Assembly (NCBI GenBank): GCA_050261515.1
Contig: JBLNDJ010000014.1
Location: 1 to 64,000, forward strand
Origin: JBLNDJ01 sp050261515
Lineage (GTDB): Bacteria > Acidobacteriota > Terriglobia > Bryobacterales > Bryobacteraceae
Length of the DNA stretch: 64,000 nt
Reading direction: 5' to 3'
The position numbers and the translations under genes are program-made. The first letter of the stretch is position 1. Each line of letters starts with the position of its first letter. Of the stretch, positions 35,594 through 44,641 are shown one piece after another. The notes under the pieces are model-generated. The model saw only the letters and a program-made list of their open reading frames with translations, had not been told where the DNA came from and did no database searches.

Positions 35594-38500
35594 GTGAAAC
35601 GCATCCTTCCGCTGTGCCTGATCGTTCCGGCAATGCTCTGCGGTCAGGAATACACCCGGGGCATCGGCGTGTATCCCGGAGATCCGAAGGACGACTTCGG
35701 GCCCACGCTCGTCACGGATGGCGGCACGTACCGCAACCTCGCGCTGCGGCGTCCCGCGTACCATTCGAGCAGCTACGACTACAACCTCACCGCGCAGCTC
35801 GTGACGGACGGCATCAAGGACGCGGCGATGCCGCGCTGGGTCTCGACCGCGACGAGCAACGACGGCGTGCTTCCGAAGAACCACCGGGAGTGGCTGTTGG
35901 ACGGACATCCCGCGACGGCGTTCTACTTCAAGCCGGCGGGGTGGGTGCAGGTGGAGTTAGCCGGAGGCGCGGCGCCGCTCGAAGTGGACCGCGTGGATCT
36001 CGAGGCGGAGGTGAAATCGCCGGGCTGGACCTGCGTGGTGAAGGGCTCCGACGACGGGCAGACGTGGAAGGACCTTGGGCGTGTAAACGGCTCGCTGTCG
36101 GTCGCGCTCGACGCCCCCTCGCGCAGCCGGTTCTACCGGGTGGAGTTCAAGGCAGAGGGCGACACGGGCTGGCGCGTCGCCGAGATACGGCTCTTCCGCA
36201 ACGGCCGGCAGTTGAAGGTCGGCGGCCCGTACGATTTCACCAGCGCGTGGATGAGCGCGGGCACCGGCGAGGAGTGGGTGTACGTGGATCTCGGGGCGGT
36301 CTGCACGTTCGACCGCGTGGCGCTCGCCTGGGTGCGGCCCGCGGCCGAGGGCGCCGTGCAGGCCTCGAACGATGCGGTGAACTGGAAGACCTTGCAGCCG
36401 CTCTCGGAAGGCGGCGACATGCGGCTTGCCGCTCCCGCGCAGGGCCGGTACGTGCGCGTACTGATGTCGCGCCCGGCCGCGGGGGAGCGCTACATCCTGA
36501 GCGAGCTTGAAGTATACGGGCGCGGGGGGCCGGTGGCGAAGGCGAAGCCTGCTCCGGCCGTGCGCGACGGCCGCCTCGACCTCGCGGGCGGCGCGTGGAA
36601 GGTGCAGCGCGCCTCGCTCGTGACCGCGGGCGGGGAAGCGCTGTCGAAGCCCGGATTCGCGGATGCCGACTGGGTTGTGGCGACCGTGCCGGGCACGGTG
36701 CTTTCGAGCTACTGGAATGCCGGGGCGCTCGCGGATCCGAACTACGGCGACAACCAGCTCTACATTTCCGACTCGTTCTTCGCGAGCGATTTCTGGTACA
36801 GGGACGAGTTCGTCGCTCCGCCCGCCGCGCCGGGCCGTCGCTTCGCGCTGAACTTCGACGGCATCAACTGGAAGGCCGACGTGTACTTGAACGGCGCGAA
36901 GCTGGGCCGCATCGAGGGAGGTTTCACGCGCGCGCAGTTCGACGTGACCTCGCTCGTGCGGCCGGGCGCCCAGAACGCGCTCGCGGTCCTCATCGTGAAG
37001 AACGCGACGCCAGGCAGCGTCAAAGAGAAGACGTTCGAGCATCCCGATTTCAACGGCGGCCCGCTCGGCGCGGACAATCCGACCTATCACGCCTCGATCG
37101 GGTGGGACTGGATTCCCACCATCCGCGGAAGGAACGCGGGCATTTGGAACGATGTCTACCTGACGACCAGCGGGCCGGTGACGATCCAAAATCCGTTCGT
37201 GCGCACGGCGCTGCCGCTTCCCGACACGTCGCGCGCGGACGTAACGATCGAGGCCACGCTGCGCAACCACGAGCCGCAACCGGTGAGCGGTACGCTGCGC
37301 GCGAACTTCGGCAGCCTGAACTTCGAGCAGCCGGTGACGATCGAAGCGGGCGCGGAAAAGAAGATCGCGTTCAATCCGCAGCGGCTGGACAACCCGAAGC
37401 TCTGGTGGCCCGCCGGGTACGGCGACCCGAACCTCTATCCGGTGAAGCTCGAATTCGTGGCCGCGAGCGGGGCGGTGTCGGATGCGAAGGCGTTCCAGGC
37501 GGGCGTGCGGCAGTTCGCGTACAGCGTGGACGGTGCGGCGCTCCGGATGTGGATCAACGGCAAGCGGTTTGTCCCGCGCGGCGGCAACTGGGGGTTCGGA
37601 GAATCGAACCTGCGGTACCGCGCGCGCGAGTACGACGCGGCCGTGCGCTATCACCGCGACATGAACTTCACCATGATCCGCAACTGGGTCGGACAAATCG
37701 GCGACGACGAGTTCTACGAAGCGTGCGACCGCTACGGCATCGTGGTGTGGCAGGATTTCTGGCTCGCCAATCCGAGCGACGGACCGGACCCCGACGATAA
37801 CGCGCTGTTCCTGCGGAACGTGCGCGACACGGTGCTGCGGATTCGCAACCACGCGTCGATCGGCCTGTACTGCGGGCGCAACGAAGGCTACCCGCCCAAG
37901 CCGCTCGAAGACGGCATCCGGCAGGCGCTCGGCGAACTGCATCCGGGGCTGTACTACATTCCCAGTTCGGCCGACGACGTCGTCAGCGGCCACGGTCCCT
38001 ACGCCGCGCAGCCGCTGAAGAAGTACTTCGAGCCGCAGAAGGACGTGAAATTCCACAGCGAAATGGGCATGCCGAACATCGTCACGCTCGACAGCCTGCG
38101 CGCGATGATGCCGGCGGACCAGGCGTGGCCGCAGGGGCGCATGTGGGGCATACACGATTTCAGCCTGAACGGCGCGCAGGGCGGGAAGTCCTTCCGCGAG
38201 CGGATCGAGAAGAGTTACGGCGGCGCGGACAACCTCGAAGATTGGGTCACGCTCGCGCAGTTCGCCAACTACGAGGGCTACCGCGCCATGTTCGAGGCGC
38301 AGAACCGCGCGCGCATGGGCCTGCTCATCTGGATGAGCCATCCGACGTGGCCTTCCTTCGTGTGGCAGACCTACGACTACTATTTCGATACGAGCGCGGC
38401 GTACTTCGGGGCGAAGAAGGCATCCGAGCCGCTGCACATCCAGTGGAACCCTGTGACCGAAGAGATTGCGGTTGTGAACGAGACGGGCCGGGCGGCGGCG

Positions 38501-39019
38501 GGACTCACGGCGCGGATCGAGATCCTGAACATGACCGGCGAGCGGAAGTGGGAGAAGACCGTCGCGGCCGACAACCCCGAGGACAGCACCACCGTGATCG
38601 CCACCATGGAGTATCCGGCCGGCCTGACGCCCGTGCACTTCCTGCGGCTGAAACTCACGCGGGGGAGCGAAACAGTGTCGGAGAATTTCTACTGGCGCGG
38701 GACCGAGGACGGCAATTTCCGCGCGCTGCGCGAGCTGCCGAAGGTGAAGCTCGATGCGACGACCCGCGCCGAGCGGCAGGGCGCGCGCTGGCTGCTGACC
38801 ACCGAGCTGCGCAACCCGGCCCGCGAACCCGCGCTCATGGTGCGTGTGAAGGCGGTGCGCGAGAAATCGGGCGACCGCATTCTGCCCGCGCTGTATAGCG
38901 ACAACTACGTGGCGCTGATGCCGGGTGAGAGCAAGGTGATCCGCACCGAGCTGGCCGACGCCGATACGCGTGGCGAAGCCCCGCGCGTGGTGGTCGAAGG
39001 CTTCAACGTGGCGCGGTAA
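35594..39019 (+). CDS. Secreted GH2-family beta-mannosidase/exo-glucosaminidase-like enzyme
   Basis: An 1141-residue enzyme, GTG start, signal peptide MKRILPLCLIVPAMLCG. Two discoidin (F5/8-type) modules lie at about 45-165 and 210-310 (VQVELAGGAAPLEVDRVDLE, WVYVDLGAVCTFDRVALAWV). The GH2 sugar-binding, Ig-like and TIM-barrel domains follow, with PGTVLSSYWNAGALADPNYG, GWDWIPTIRGRNAGIWNDVY and SYDYYFDTSA. The likely acid/base is Glu764 (CGRNEGYPP) and the nucleophile Glu823 (KFHSEMGMPN). The set fits exo-beta-D-glucosaminidase or beta-mannosidase relatives; substrate undetermined. It acts outside the cytoplasm. Confidence 0.87.
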   Translation: MKRILPLCLIVPAMLCGQEYTRGIGVYPGDPKDDFGPTLVTDGGTYRNLALRRPAYHSSSYDYNLTAQLVTDGIKDAAMPRWVSTATSNDGVLPKNHREWLLDGHPATAFYFKPAGWVQVELAGGAAPLEVDRVDLEAEVKSPGWTCVVKGSDDGQTWKDLGRVNGSLSVALDAPSRSRFYRVEFKAEGDTGWRVAEIRLFRNGRQLKVGGPYDFTSAWMSAGTGEEWVYVDLGAVCTFDRVALAWVRPAAEGAVQASNDAVNWKTLQPLSEGGDMRLAAPAQGRYVRVLMSRPAAGERYILSELEVYGRGGPVAKAKPAPAVRDGRLDLAGGAWKVQRASLVTAGGEALSKPGFADADWVVATVPGTVLSSYWNAGALADPNYGDNQLYISDSFFASDFWYRDEFVAPPAAPGRRFALNFDGINWKADVYLNGAKLGRIEGGFTRAQFDVTSLVRPGAQNALAVLIVKNATPGSVKEKTFEHPDFNGGPLGADNPTYHASIGWDWIPTIRGRNAGIWNDVYLTTSGPVTIQNPFVRTALPLPDTSRADVTIEATLRNHEPQPVSGTLRANFGSLNFEQPVTIEAGAEKKIAFNPQRLDNPKLWWPAGYGDPNLYPVKLEFVAASGAVSDAKAFQAGVRQFAYSVDGAALRMWINGKRFVPRGGNWGFGESNLRYRAREYDAAVRYHRDMNFTMIRNWVGQIGDDEFYEACDRYGIVVWQDFWLANPSDGPDPDDNALFLRNVRDTVLRIRNHASIGLYCGRNEGYPPKPLEDGIRQALGELHPGLYYIPSSADDVVSGHGPYAAQPLKKYFEPQKDVKFHSEMGMPNIVTLDSLRAMMPADQAWPQGRMWGIHDFSLNGAQGGKSFRERIEKSYGGADNLEDWVTLAQFANYEGYRAMFEAQNRARMGLLIWMSHPTWPSFVWQTYDYYFDTSAAYFGAKKASEPLHIQWNPVTEEIAVVNETGRAAAGLTARIEILNMTGERKWEKTVAADNPEDSTTVIATMEYPAGLTPVHFLRLKLTRGSETVSENFYWRGTEDGNFRALRELPKVKLDATTRAERQGARWLLTTELRNPAREPALMVRVKAVREKSGDRILPALYSDNYVALMPGESKVIRTELADADTRGEAPRVVVEGFNVAR

Positions 39020-39022
39020 CCG

Positions 39023-39403
39023 TTACGGCAGCGGCGTTTCGCGCTCGATCAGGTGCAGGAAGTTCCCGTCGAGGTCCTTGAAAAAGACCACGCGGTTGCC
39101 CTTGCTCGACACAGGGTCGGCGACGAACTCCACGCCTTTGGCCTTGAGCCGCTGGTAATCGGCCTCGAAGTCATCGACCGCGATCGCGACGTGCCGCAAC
39201 CCGGGATCCTTCAGCGTCTGCGGCGCGCGCTCCCCGGCCGAAAGAATGATCTCGAACATCGACCCGTTCGGCGCCTTCACGAACGTCGTCTTGCTCGACG
39301 CCGAGTGGTAGTTGATCACGAAGCCGAGATTTTCGACGTACCACCCGGCGAGCCGTTCGGGGTCAGGAGAAGCGATGGCGGTGTGTTCGAGTCCGAGAAC
39401 CAT
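39023..39403 (-). CDS. VOC-family (glyoxalase/dioxygenase-like) protein
   Basis: A 126-residue protein with two beta-alpha-beta-beta-beta modules: LEHTAIASPDPERLAGWYV, FEIILSAGERAPQ, LRHVAIAVDDFEADYQRL and GNFLHLIERETPLP. His7, Glu51, His71 and Glu121 (approximate) could bind a metal, as in glyoxalase I or ring-cleavage dioxygenases. The substrate is unknown. Convergent with the GH2 gene, three bases apart, and 36 bases downstream of the CPBP gene. Confidence 0.8.
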   Translation of the reverse strand: MVLGLEHTAIASPDPERLAGWYVENLGFVINYHSASSKTTFVKAPNGSMFEIILSAGERAPQTLKDPGLRHVAIAVDDFEADYQRLKAKGVEFVADPVSSKGNRVVFFKDLDGNFLHLIERETPLP

Positions 39404-39439
39404 AGAGAGCGATTTTACCCCGAACGCGGAGCCGATGCC

Positions 39440-40360
39440 TCACTTCAGCAAGTAGCCGGTTAGCACGAGACCGGGCCGCCAGGCTAACGCGTTCGTCACG
39501 GCATGAGCGGCGAACGAGGCCGGGAGGGACCGGCCTCGCACGAGATAGATCCCGCAAAGGATCAGCCACGCCACGAATGCGCTGGACCACCGCGCCGGCG
39601 GAAGGTGCACAACCGCCGCGGCCGCGGACGTAATCAGGACGGCCCATGGCGCCGGCATCTTCTTCAAGAGGGAGGCGAGCATCGCTCCCCGGGACAGCAG
39701 TTCCTCTGTCGCCGGAATCAGCAATACGCTGTACACGAACAAGAGTTCCTGGTGTGGAAAGGGCCGGCTCATCCAACTGATTGTTCCGGGCCACGGTATT
39801 CGTAACGCAGGAATGAGTACTTGGATGTTGTAACAAAGGTATCCGCCCAGAGCTCCAAAGGCGAGGTCGCTCGCCCGGGGACGGAGACACGACAGGCCGA
39901 AGACGCGCCGCCACTTCCAAAGGCAGATGAGCACCGCGCCCACGCCCAGGAGTCCGGCCGCGGCGTGAACGTCCGCAAACGCGCACGACGCCGCCCAGAG
40001 CAGCCAAAGGGCTACGAGGCGTTTCGTATCCAGCGGCGCCGCCTCGGTCTCCGTTAGGCGCCACGCAGTCCCTCGTGCCAGGACGAGGCCGTACACAATC
40101 GCGGGCACCAGCACCGAATCAAGCAGCACGAAAGGGGCGTCGTCATAGGCCCTGAGAAGGGCCGAGTAGATGTCGCGATCCGCCAAAAACCGGAACAGCG
40201 GCGCGGCGATGCACCGCAGCACGAACCAGCCGATCCAGCAGAACAGGACGGCCTTGCTCGCCAGGCTCCGGGGTCTCAACGAGGAGAGCGTCAAACTGCG
40301 GGGTACAGTATCACATTTGACCCCATAGTGCTTGCTTTCCGGCCCGCCCGCTTGGTACAT
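39440..40360 (-). CDS. CPBP-family intramembrane protease-like protein
   Basis: A 306-residue, multi-pass membrane protein with about seven or eight hydrophobic helices. The CPBP (Abi/CAAX protease) signature PATEELLSRGAMLASLL (EEx3R), then TSAAAAVVHL and PASFAAHAVTNALAW, provides the conserved Glu, Arg and His. Family roles include prenyl-protein processing, bacteriocin self-immunity and regulated proteolysis; none is assignable here. The start is uncertain: ATG at 40360 lies within a likely plus-strand promoter, and the first 40 residues are not conserved-looking, so translation may begin later. Confidence 0.75.
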   Translation of the reverse strand: MYQAGGPESKHYGVKCDTVPRSLTLSSLRPRSLASKAVLFCWIGWFVLRCIAAPLFRFLADRDIYSALLRAYDDAPFVLLDSVLVPAIVYGLVLARGTAWRLTETEAAPLDTKRLVALWLLWAASCAFADVHAAAGLLGVGAVLICLWKWRRVFGLSCLRPRASDLAFGALGGYLCYNIQVLIPALRIPWPGTISWMSRPFPHQELLFVYSVLLIPATEELLSRGAMLASLLKKMPAPWAVLITSAAAAVVHLPPARWSSAFVAWLILCGIYLVRGRSLPASFAAHAVTNALAWRPGLVLTGYLLK

Positions 40361-40361
40361 T
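40332..40361 (+). promoter_or_regulatory. Likely sigma70 promoter of the etfB-etfA-acyl-CoA dehydrogenase operon
   Basis: TTGCTT (40332-40337) and TACATT (40356-40361) are separated by 18 bases. Transcription would start near 40370, about 55 bases before etfB. The overlap with the CPBP gene start on the other strand suggests the two are not both maximally expressed or that the CPBP start lies further downstream. Confidence 0.4.
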
Positions 40362-40423
40362 AGGCTCTCTTTCTCGGTTGGCCCGCAGGTCGCGGTAAAC
40401 CCCATGCAGGAGGGAGCTTGTCC

Positions 40424-41308
40424 TTGCGAATTATTGTGCTTGTGAAGCAGGTGCCGGACACCAAGAATGTGACCGGCGAGGTCATGAAGGCGGATGGCAC
40501 CGTAAACCGCGCCGCCCTGGCCGCCATCTTCAACCCCGAGGATCTGAACGCCCTCGAGATGGCGCTCGATATCAAGGAGCGCTTCGGCGGCGAAGTCGTC
40601 GTCATCACGATGGGCCCGCCGCGCGCGGCCGACATCCTCAAAGATTCTCTCTGCCGCGGCGCCGACCGTGTCATTCTCCTCAGCGACCGCCGCTTCGCGG
40701 CTTCCGATACGCTCGCTACCTCCTACACGGTCGCGCAGGCGATCACGACACACCTGGCTCCCTACGACATCGTGCTCTGCGGACGCCAGGCGATCGACGG
40801 CGACACCGCTCAGGTCGGGCCGCAGTGCGCCGAAAAGCTCGGCATCCCGCAGGTCACCTACGCCGATAAGATCCTGGAATTCGACGGCAAGACGCTGGTC
40901 GTCCGCCGCGACCTCGGCCGCGCCAAGGAGACCGTGGAAGCCACCCTCCCGGTGCTGCTCACGGTTCCGAAAAGCGCCAACTCGCCGCGCTGGCCGAACG
41001 CGAAGCTGCTGCTGAAGTACCGGCGCGCGCGCTCCGCCTTCGAGGTGGAGAGCGAAGCCAAGGCGCAGGGCCGCAGCGTGGACGAACTCGTCGCCGCTCT
41101 GCGCGCCAAGGGCCTTTTCATCGAGACCTGGGGCGCCGAGGACATCGGCGCGGACCTGAGCCGCATCGGCATCTCGGGCTCGCCCACCAAAGTGAAGAAG
41201 GTCGAGAACGTGGTCCTGACCGGCCGCGACCTGAAATTGTTCAACGCGGACGATGCCGGGGTCCGCGACCTCATTAACGAATTGATCGACGAGAGGACGT
41301 TCGGCTAG
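40424..41308 (+). CDS. etfB: Electron transfer flavoprotein beta subunit
   Basis: A 294-residue EtfB. The start is read as TTG at 40424 (RIIVLVKQVPDTKNVTGEVM), nine bases after an ideal AGGAGG (40409-40414); the TTG at 40418 is too close to it. Motifs NPEDLNALEMALDIKE, MGPPRAADILKDSLCRGADR and CGRQAIDGDTAQVGPQ bind AMP and the partner subunit. ETF passes electrons from acyl-CoA dehydrogenases to the quinone pool. It is two bases from etfA. Confidence 0.94.
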   Translation: MRIIVLVKQVPDTKNVTGEVMKADGTVNRAALAAIFNPEDLNALEMALDIKERFGGEVVVITMGPPRAADILKDSLCRGADRVILLSDRRFAASDTLATSYTVAQAITTHLAPYDIVLCGRQAIDGDTAQVGPQCAEKLGIPQVTYADKILEFDGKTLVVRRDLGRAKETVEATLPVLLTVPKSANSPRWPNAKLLLKYRRARSAFEVESEAKAQGRSVDELVAALRAKGLFIETWGAEDIGADLSRIGISGSPTKVKKVENVVLTGRDLKLFNADDAGVRDLINELIDERTFG

Positions 41309-41310
41309 AT

Positions 41311-42324
41311 ATGGCGCAGCACGGTGATGTTTGGGTTTTCGCGGAAGTGGACGACGGCAGGATCGCCGACGTCTCGCTCGAGCTGCTGGGCAAGGGAGGC
41401 GAGCTTGCCCGGACGCTCGGTGTGAAGTTGGCGGCCGTGCTGCTCGGCCACCATACCAAGTGCCTCTCCGAAAAACTGTTCGCGCACGGCGCGGACATCG
41501 TGTATTCGGCCGAGGACGAGCGGTTGGCGCAGTACACGACGCTGCCGTATGCGCGGGTGCTGACGGACCTGGTTGGAGCGAAGAAGCCGGAGATCGTGCT
41601 CTACGGCGCATCGCCCATGGGACGGGACCTGGCGCCGCGCGTGGCTTCGGCGCTCAAGGCGGGCCTCACCGCCGATTGCACCGACCTGCAGATCGGCACC
41701 TACGAATCGAGCGGCCGCATGTATCAGGAGAAGCTGCTCCAGATTCGTCCGGCGTGGGGCGGCAACATCATCGCCACCATCGTCAGCCCGGACGTGCTGC
41801 CCGAAATGGCGACCGTTCGCGAAGGCGTGATGCACATTCCCGAGCCGGTCGAGGGCCGCACGGGCGAGCTGGTCGATGTGCCGGTGGTGCTCGACTCCGA
41901 GGCCGAGGCCGTGAAGGTGCTGGAACGGCACACGCAGCCGCGGCGCGTGGATCTGAAGGCCGCCAACATCATCGTCTCGGGCGGCTACGGCCTGGGGACG
42001 AAGGACAACTTCGCGCTGATTCACGAGCTGGCCTCGGTGCTCGGGGCCGCCGTCGGCGCATCGCGCGCGGCCGTGGACGCAGGATTCATCCATCACGACC
42101 ACCAGGTGGGCCAAACCGGCACCACCGTGCGGCCGAAGCTCTACGTCGCGTGCGGAATCTCGGGCGCGGTGCAGCACCGCGCGGGCATGGAGGAATCCGC
42201 CAAGATCCTGGCGATCAACAGCGACCCGAGCGCGCCGATTTTCGGTGTGGCGCATTACGGGATCGTCGGCGACGTCCGCGAAGTGATTCCGAGAATGATC
42301 AAGGCCCTGAAGGGCAAGCTGTAG
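41311..42324 (+). CDS. etfA: Electron transfer flavoprotein alpha subunit
   Basis: A 337-residue EtfA. The C-terminal FAD-binding domain is clear: LVSGGYGLGTKDNF-like segment, ASRAAVDAGFIHHDHQVGQT, RPKLYVACGISGAVQHRAGM and INSDPSAPIFGVAHYGIVGD. The N-terminal domain includes GASPMGRDLAPRVASALKAG. It forms the heterodimer with EtfB that takes electrons from the dehydrogenase encoded next. Start ATG two bases after the etfB stop. Confidence 0.95.
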   Translation: MAQHGDVWVFAEVDDGRIADVSLELLGKGGELARTLGVKLAAVLLGHHTKCLSEKLFAHGADIVYSAEDERLAQYTTLPYARVLTDLVGAKKPEIVLYGASPMGRDLAPRVASALKAGLTADCTDLQIGTYESSGRMYQEKLLQIRPAWGGNIIATIVSPDVLPEMATVREGVMHIPEPVEGRTGELVDVPVVLDSEAEAVKVLERHTQPRRVDLKAANIIVSGGYGLGTKDNFALIHELASVLGAAVGASRAAVDAGFIHHDHQVGQTGTTVRPKLYVACGISGAVQHRAGMEESAKILAINSDPSAPIFGVAHYGIVGDVREVIPRMIKALKGKL

Positions 42325-42333
42325 GAGGCCGCC

Positions 42334-44037
42334 ATGGAGAACTTCTTTACCGACAACCCCGACATCCTCTGGCATTTTGACCACCTCGAGCTCGAGGAAG
42401 TCACGGCCTCGATCGAAGAGAATTACTCGCAGGCCGAGAAGTACGACGACGCGCCGCTCTCCTACGAAGACGCGCTGGTGGGCTACCGCGCGGTGCTCGA
42501 GATGCTCGGCGCCATCGCGGCGAAAGAAATCGCGCCGCTTGCCCCGGAGGTCGATCGCGAGGGCGCGCATTTCGAAAACGGCAAGGTCACCTACGCCGCC
42601 GGAACCGCGCACGCGATGGACGTGCTCGCCAAAGCGAACCTGATGGGGTTCACGCTCCCGCGGCAGTACGGCGGGCTGAATTTCCCGGGCCTGCTTTACA
42701 GCATGGCGATCGAGATGGTTTCTCAGGCTGACGCGAGCCTGATGAACCTGTTCGGGCTTCAGGACATCGCCGAGACGATCAATGAGTTCGCCGACGACAC
42801 GCTCAAACGCAAGTATCTACCGCAATTCGCATCGGGCAAGGTGACCGGCGCGATGATCCTGACCGAGCCCGACGCCGGGTCGGACCTGCAGGCGGTCCGG
42901 CTGAAGGCGGTGGCGCAGGCGGACGGCTCCTGGAAGCTCTACGGCGTGAAGCGGTTCATCACGAACGGCTGCGCGGACGTGAGCCTCGTGCTCGCGCGCT
43001 CCGAAGAAGGCTCCGTGGACGGCCGCGGCCTCTCCATGTACGTGTGCGAGAAGGGGCCGGAGATGGTGATCCGCCGCATCGAGCACAAGCTCGGGATCCA
43101 CGGCTCGCCCACCTGCGAGATCCAGTTCAACGGCGTTCCCGCGGTGCTGGTGGGCCAGCGGCGGCTCGGCCTGATCCGCTACGTCATGGCGCTGATGAAC
43201 GGTGCGCGCGTGGGCGTGGCCAGCCAGGCGATCGGCATCGCGCAGGCCGCCTACGAAGAGGCGCTCAAGTACGCCAAGCACCGCGTGCAGTTCAAGCACC
43301 CCATCATCGATTTCCCGCAGGTCTACGACATGCTGGCTCGCATGAAGGCCAGCATCCAGGTCGCCCGCGCGATCACGTATGAAGCGATGCGGCTGGTGGA
43401 TTTCCGCCGCATGCTCGAGCGCAGGATGGAGCACGACAACAGCTCGGAGCTGAAGCTGAAGGCGAAGGAGATTTCCTCCTACGCCGCGCTGCTCACGCCG
43501 CTGGCGAAGGGCTACGCGTCGGAGATGGCGATTCAGGTCACCTACGACGCCATCCAGATCCACGGCGGCACGGGCTACATGCAAGAATTCAACGTCGAGC
43601 GGCTGTCGCGCGACGCGCGCATCACCACCATTTACGAGGGCACGACGCAGCTTCAGGTCGTGGCCGCGATGGTCGGGATCACGAGCGGCGCGATGGGGAA
43701 CTATCTTGCCCGGCTCGGCGAACGCGCCTTCCGGCCCGAGTTGATGAAGCTGGTGTCGCAGGCGCGCGAGGCGCGCGAACGGCTGGCGTATTGCGTCATG
43801 TTCCTGAAGAACATGAACGACCGCACGTACACCGACCTGATGTCGCGCCGCCTGGTGGACATGGCGACCGACTGCCTGGCCGCGCACCTCGTGCTGGTGC
43901 AGGCCGAGAAGGACCCCGCGCGCACGACGCTCGCGGCCAAGGTGATCGGCGACGCAATGCCGCGCATTCGCATGCAGGCGGATTACATTGCCAGCGGCGA
44001 CAAACTCGTAATCGAGCAGCGGGAGGCGCTGGTCTAG
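42334..44037 (+). CDS. Acyl-CoA dehydrogenase
   Basis: A 567-residue flavoprotein, longer than short-chain enzymes (about 380), with an extra C-terminal helical domain of about 110 residues as in FadE/DmdC-type members. Diagnostic segments: FTLPRQYGGLNFPG, MILTEPDAGSDLQAV, RFITNGCADVSLV, GVASQAIGIAQAAYEEALKY and IHGGTGYMQEFNVERLSRDA, followed by IYEGTTQLQ carrying the catalytic base Glu435. It oxidises an acyl-CoA, and its electrons should go to the adjacent EtfAB. Chain-length preference is unknown. Confidence 0.93.
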   Translation: MENFFTDNPDILWHFDHLELEEVTASIEENYSQAEKYDDAPLSYEDALVGYRAVLEMLGAIAAKEIAPLAPEVDREGAHFENGKVTYAAGTAHAMDVLAKANLMGFTLPRQYGGLNFPGLLYSMAIEMVSQADASLMNLFGLQDIAETINEFADDTLKRKYLPQFASGKVTGAMILTEPDAGSDLQAVRLKAVAQADGSWKLYGVKRFITNGCADVSLVLARSEEGSVDGRGLSMYVCEKGPEMVIRRIEHKLGIHGSPTCEIQFNGVPAVLVGQRRLGLIRYVMALMNGARVGVASQAIGIAQAAYEEALKYAKHRVQFKHPIIDFPQVYDMLARMKASIQVARAITYEAMRLVDFRRMLERRMEHDNSSELKLKAKEISSYAALLTPLAKGYASEMAIQVTYDAIQIHGGTGYMQEFNVERLSRDARITTIYEGTTQLQVVAAMVGITSGAMGNYLARLGERAFRPELMKLVSQAREARERLAYCVMFLKNMNDRTYTDLMSRRLVDMATDCLAAHLVLVQAEKDPARTTLAAKVIGDAMPRIRMQADYIASGDKLVIEQREALV

Positions 44038-44057
44038 GCCATTACCCTTAAAAACGC

Positions 44058-44086
44058 TTCACAAACTGTTGGGGTCATGGTACAAT
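44058..44086 (+). promoter_or_regulatory. Near-consensus sigma70 promoter of the cold-shock gene
   Basis: TTCACA (44058-44063), a 17-base spacer and TACAAT (44081-44086). Transcription would begin near 44093, leaving a leader of about 140 bases before the cold-shock ATG at 44232. Long structured leaders are the known thermosensor and translation-control element of cspA-type genes. Confidence 0.75.
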
Positions 44087-44231
44087 GCTCGTGAATTGCT
44101 TCTAGTCCTGCGCTTTGGACCGCGTTTGGCAGTCACCTCGATTTGCTCTATCGGGTACATGTCCTACTGGGTTCCGCCGCATTCGACTGGAGTTTCCATA
44201 GTTCACAAGAGGAATTTCGAAGGTTAGCAAC

Positions 44232-44438
44232 ATGAAGGAAAAAGGTACTGTCAAGTGGTTCAATGCAGCCAAGGGGTTCGGCTTCATTCAGCGTGAAAGC
44301 GGAGAGGACGTTTTCGTTCACTTTTCCGCGATCAATATGCCGGGCTACCGGTCGCTGGATGAGGGCGCACGGGTGGAGTTTTTAGTCAAAAAGGGGCCGA
44401 AAGGCTTGCAGGCAGAAGACGTCACCGCGTCGAATTAG
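44232..44438 (+). CDS. Cold-shock protein, CspA family
   Basis: A 68-residue single CSD domain: GTVKWFNAAKGFGFI (RNP1 KGFGFI) and GEDVFVHFSAI (RNP2 VFVHF), with basic and aromatic nucleic-acid-binding residues. It acts as an RNA chaperone in cold adaptation or growth. It stands alone behind a strong promoter and a 140-base leader; an imperfect stem (44451-44458 with 44471-44478, GGGAGGCC arms) lies downstream but lacks a T run, so terminator function is doubtful. Confidence 0.95.
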   Translation: MKEKGTVKWFNAAKGFGFIQRESGEDVFVHFSAINMPGYRSLDEGARVEFLVKKGPKGLQAEDVTASN

Positions 44439-44554
44439 TTCGCGGAAGACGGGAGGCCGGCCAGCGCGCAGGCCTCCCCACTGCGTGTTTCACGTCCCAC
44501 GCAGGATGCGCATCAAGCCCATGCTATGATGGGCACGAAGCAAAACCTCACCTC

Positions 44555-44641
44555 GCGGACGTGGCGAAATTGGCAGACGCGCTGGCCTTAGGAGCCAGTG
44601 GCCGCAAGGCCGTGTGAGTTCAACCCTCACCGTCCGCACCA
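44555..44641 (+). tRNA. tRNA-Leu (anticodon UAG), CCA encoded
   Basis: An 87-base gene. The acceptor stem GCGGACG (44555-44561) pairs with CGTCCGC (44631-44637), followed by A and an encoded CCA (44639-44641). The anticodon stem CTGGC/GCCAG encloses loop CTTAGGA, giving anticodon TAG (reads CUA/CUN). A long variable arm (GTGGCCGCAAGGCCGT) and T arm with GTTCAACCC identify a class II leucine tRNA. A TATGAT -10-like hexamer is at 44525-44530. Confidence 0.97.

Noticed and set aside
35957..38638. 893-residue minus-strand frame opposite the GH2 gene
   Set aside because: Antisense shadow; Arg/His-rich composition and no motifs.
44451..44478. Terminator after the cold-shock gene
   Set aside because: 8-bp stem with a 12-base loop and no T run; only a weak candidate.
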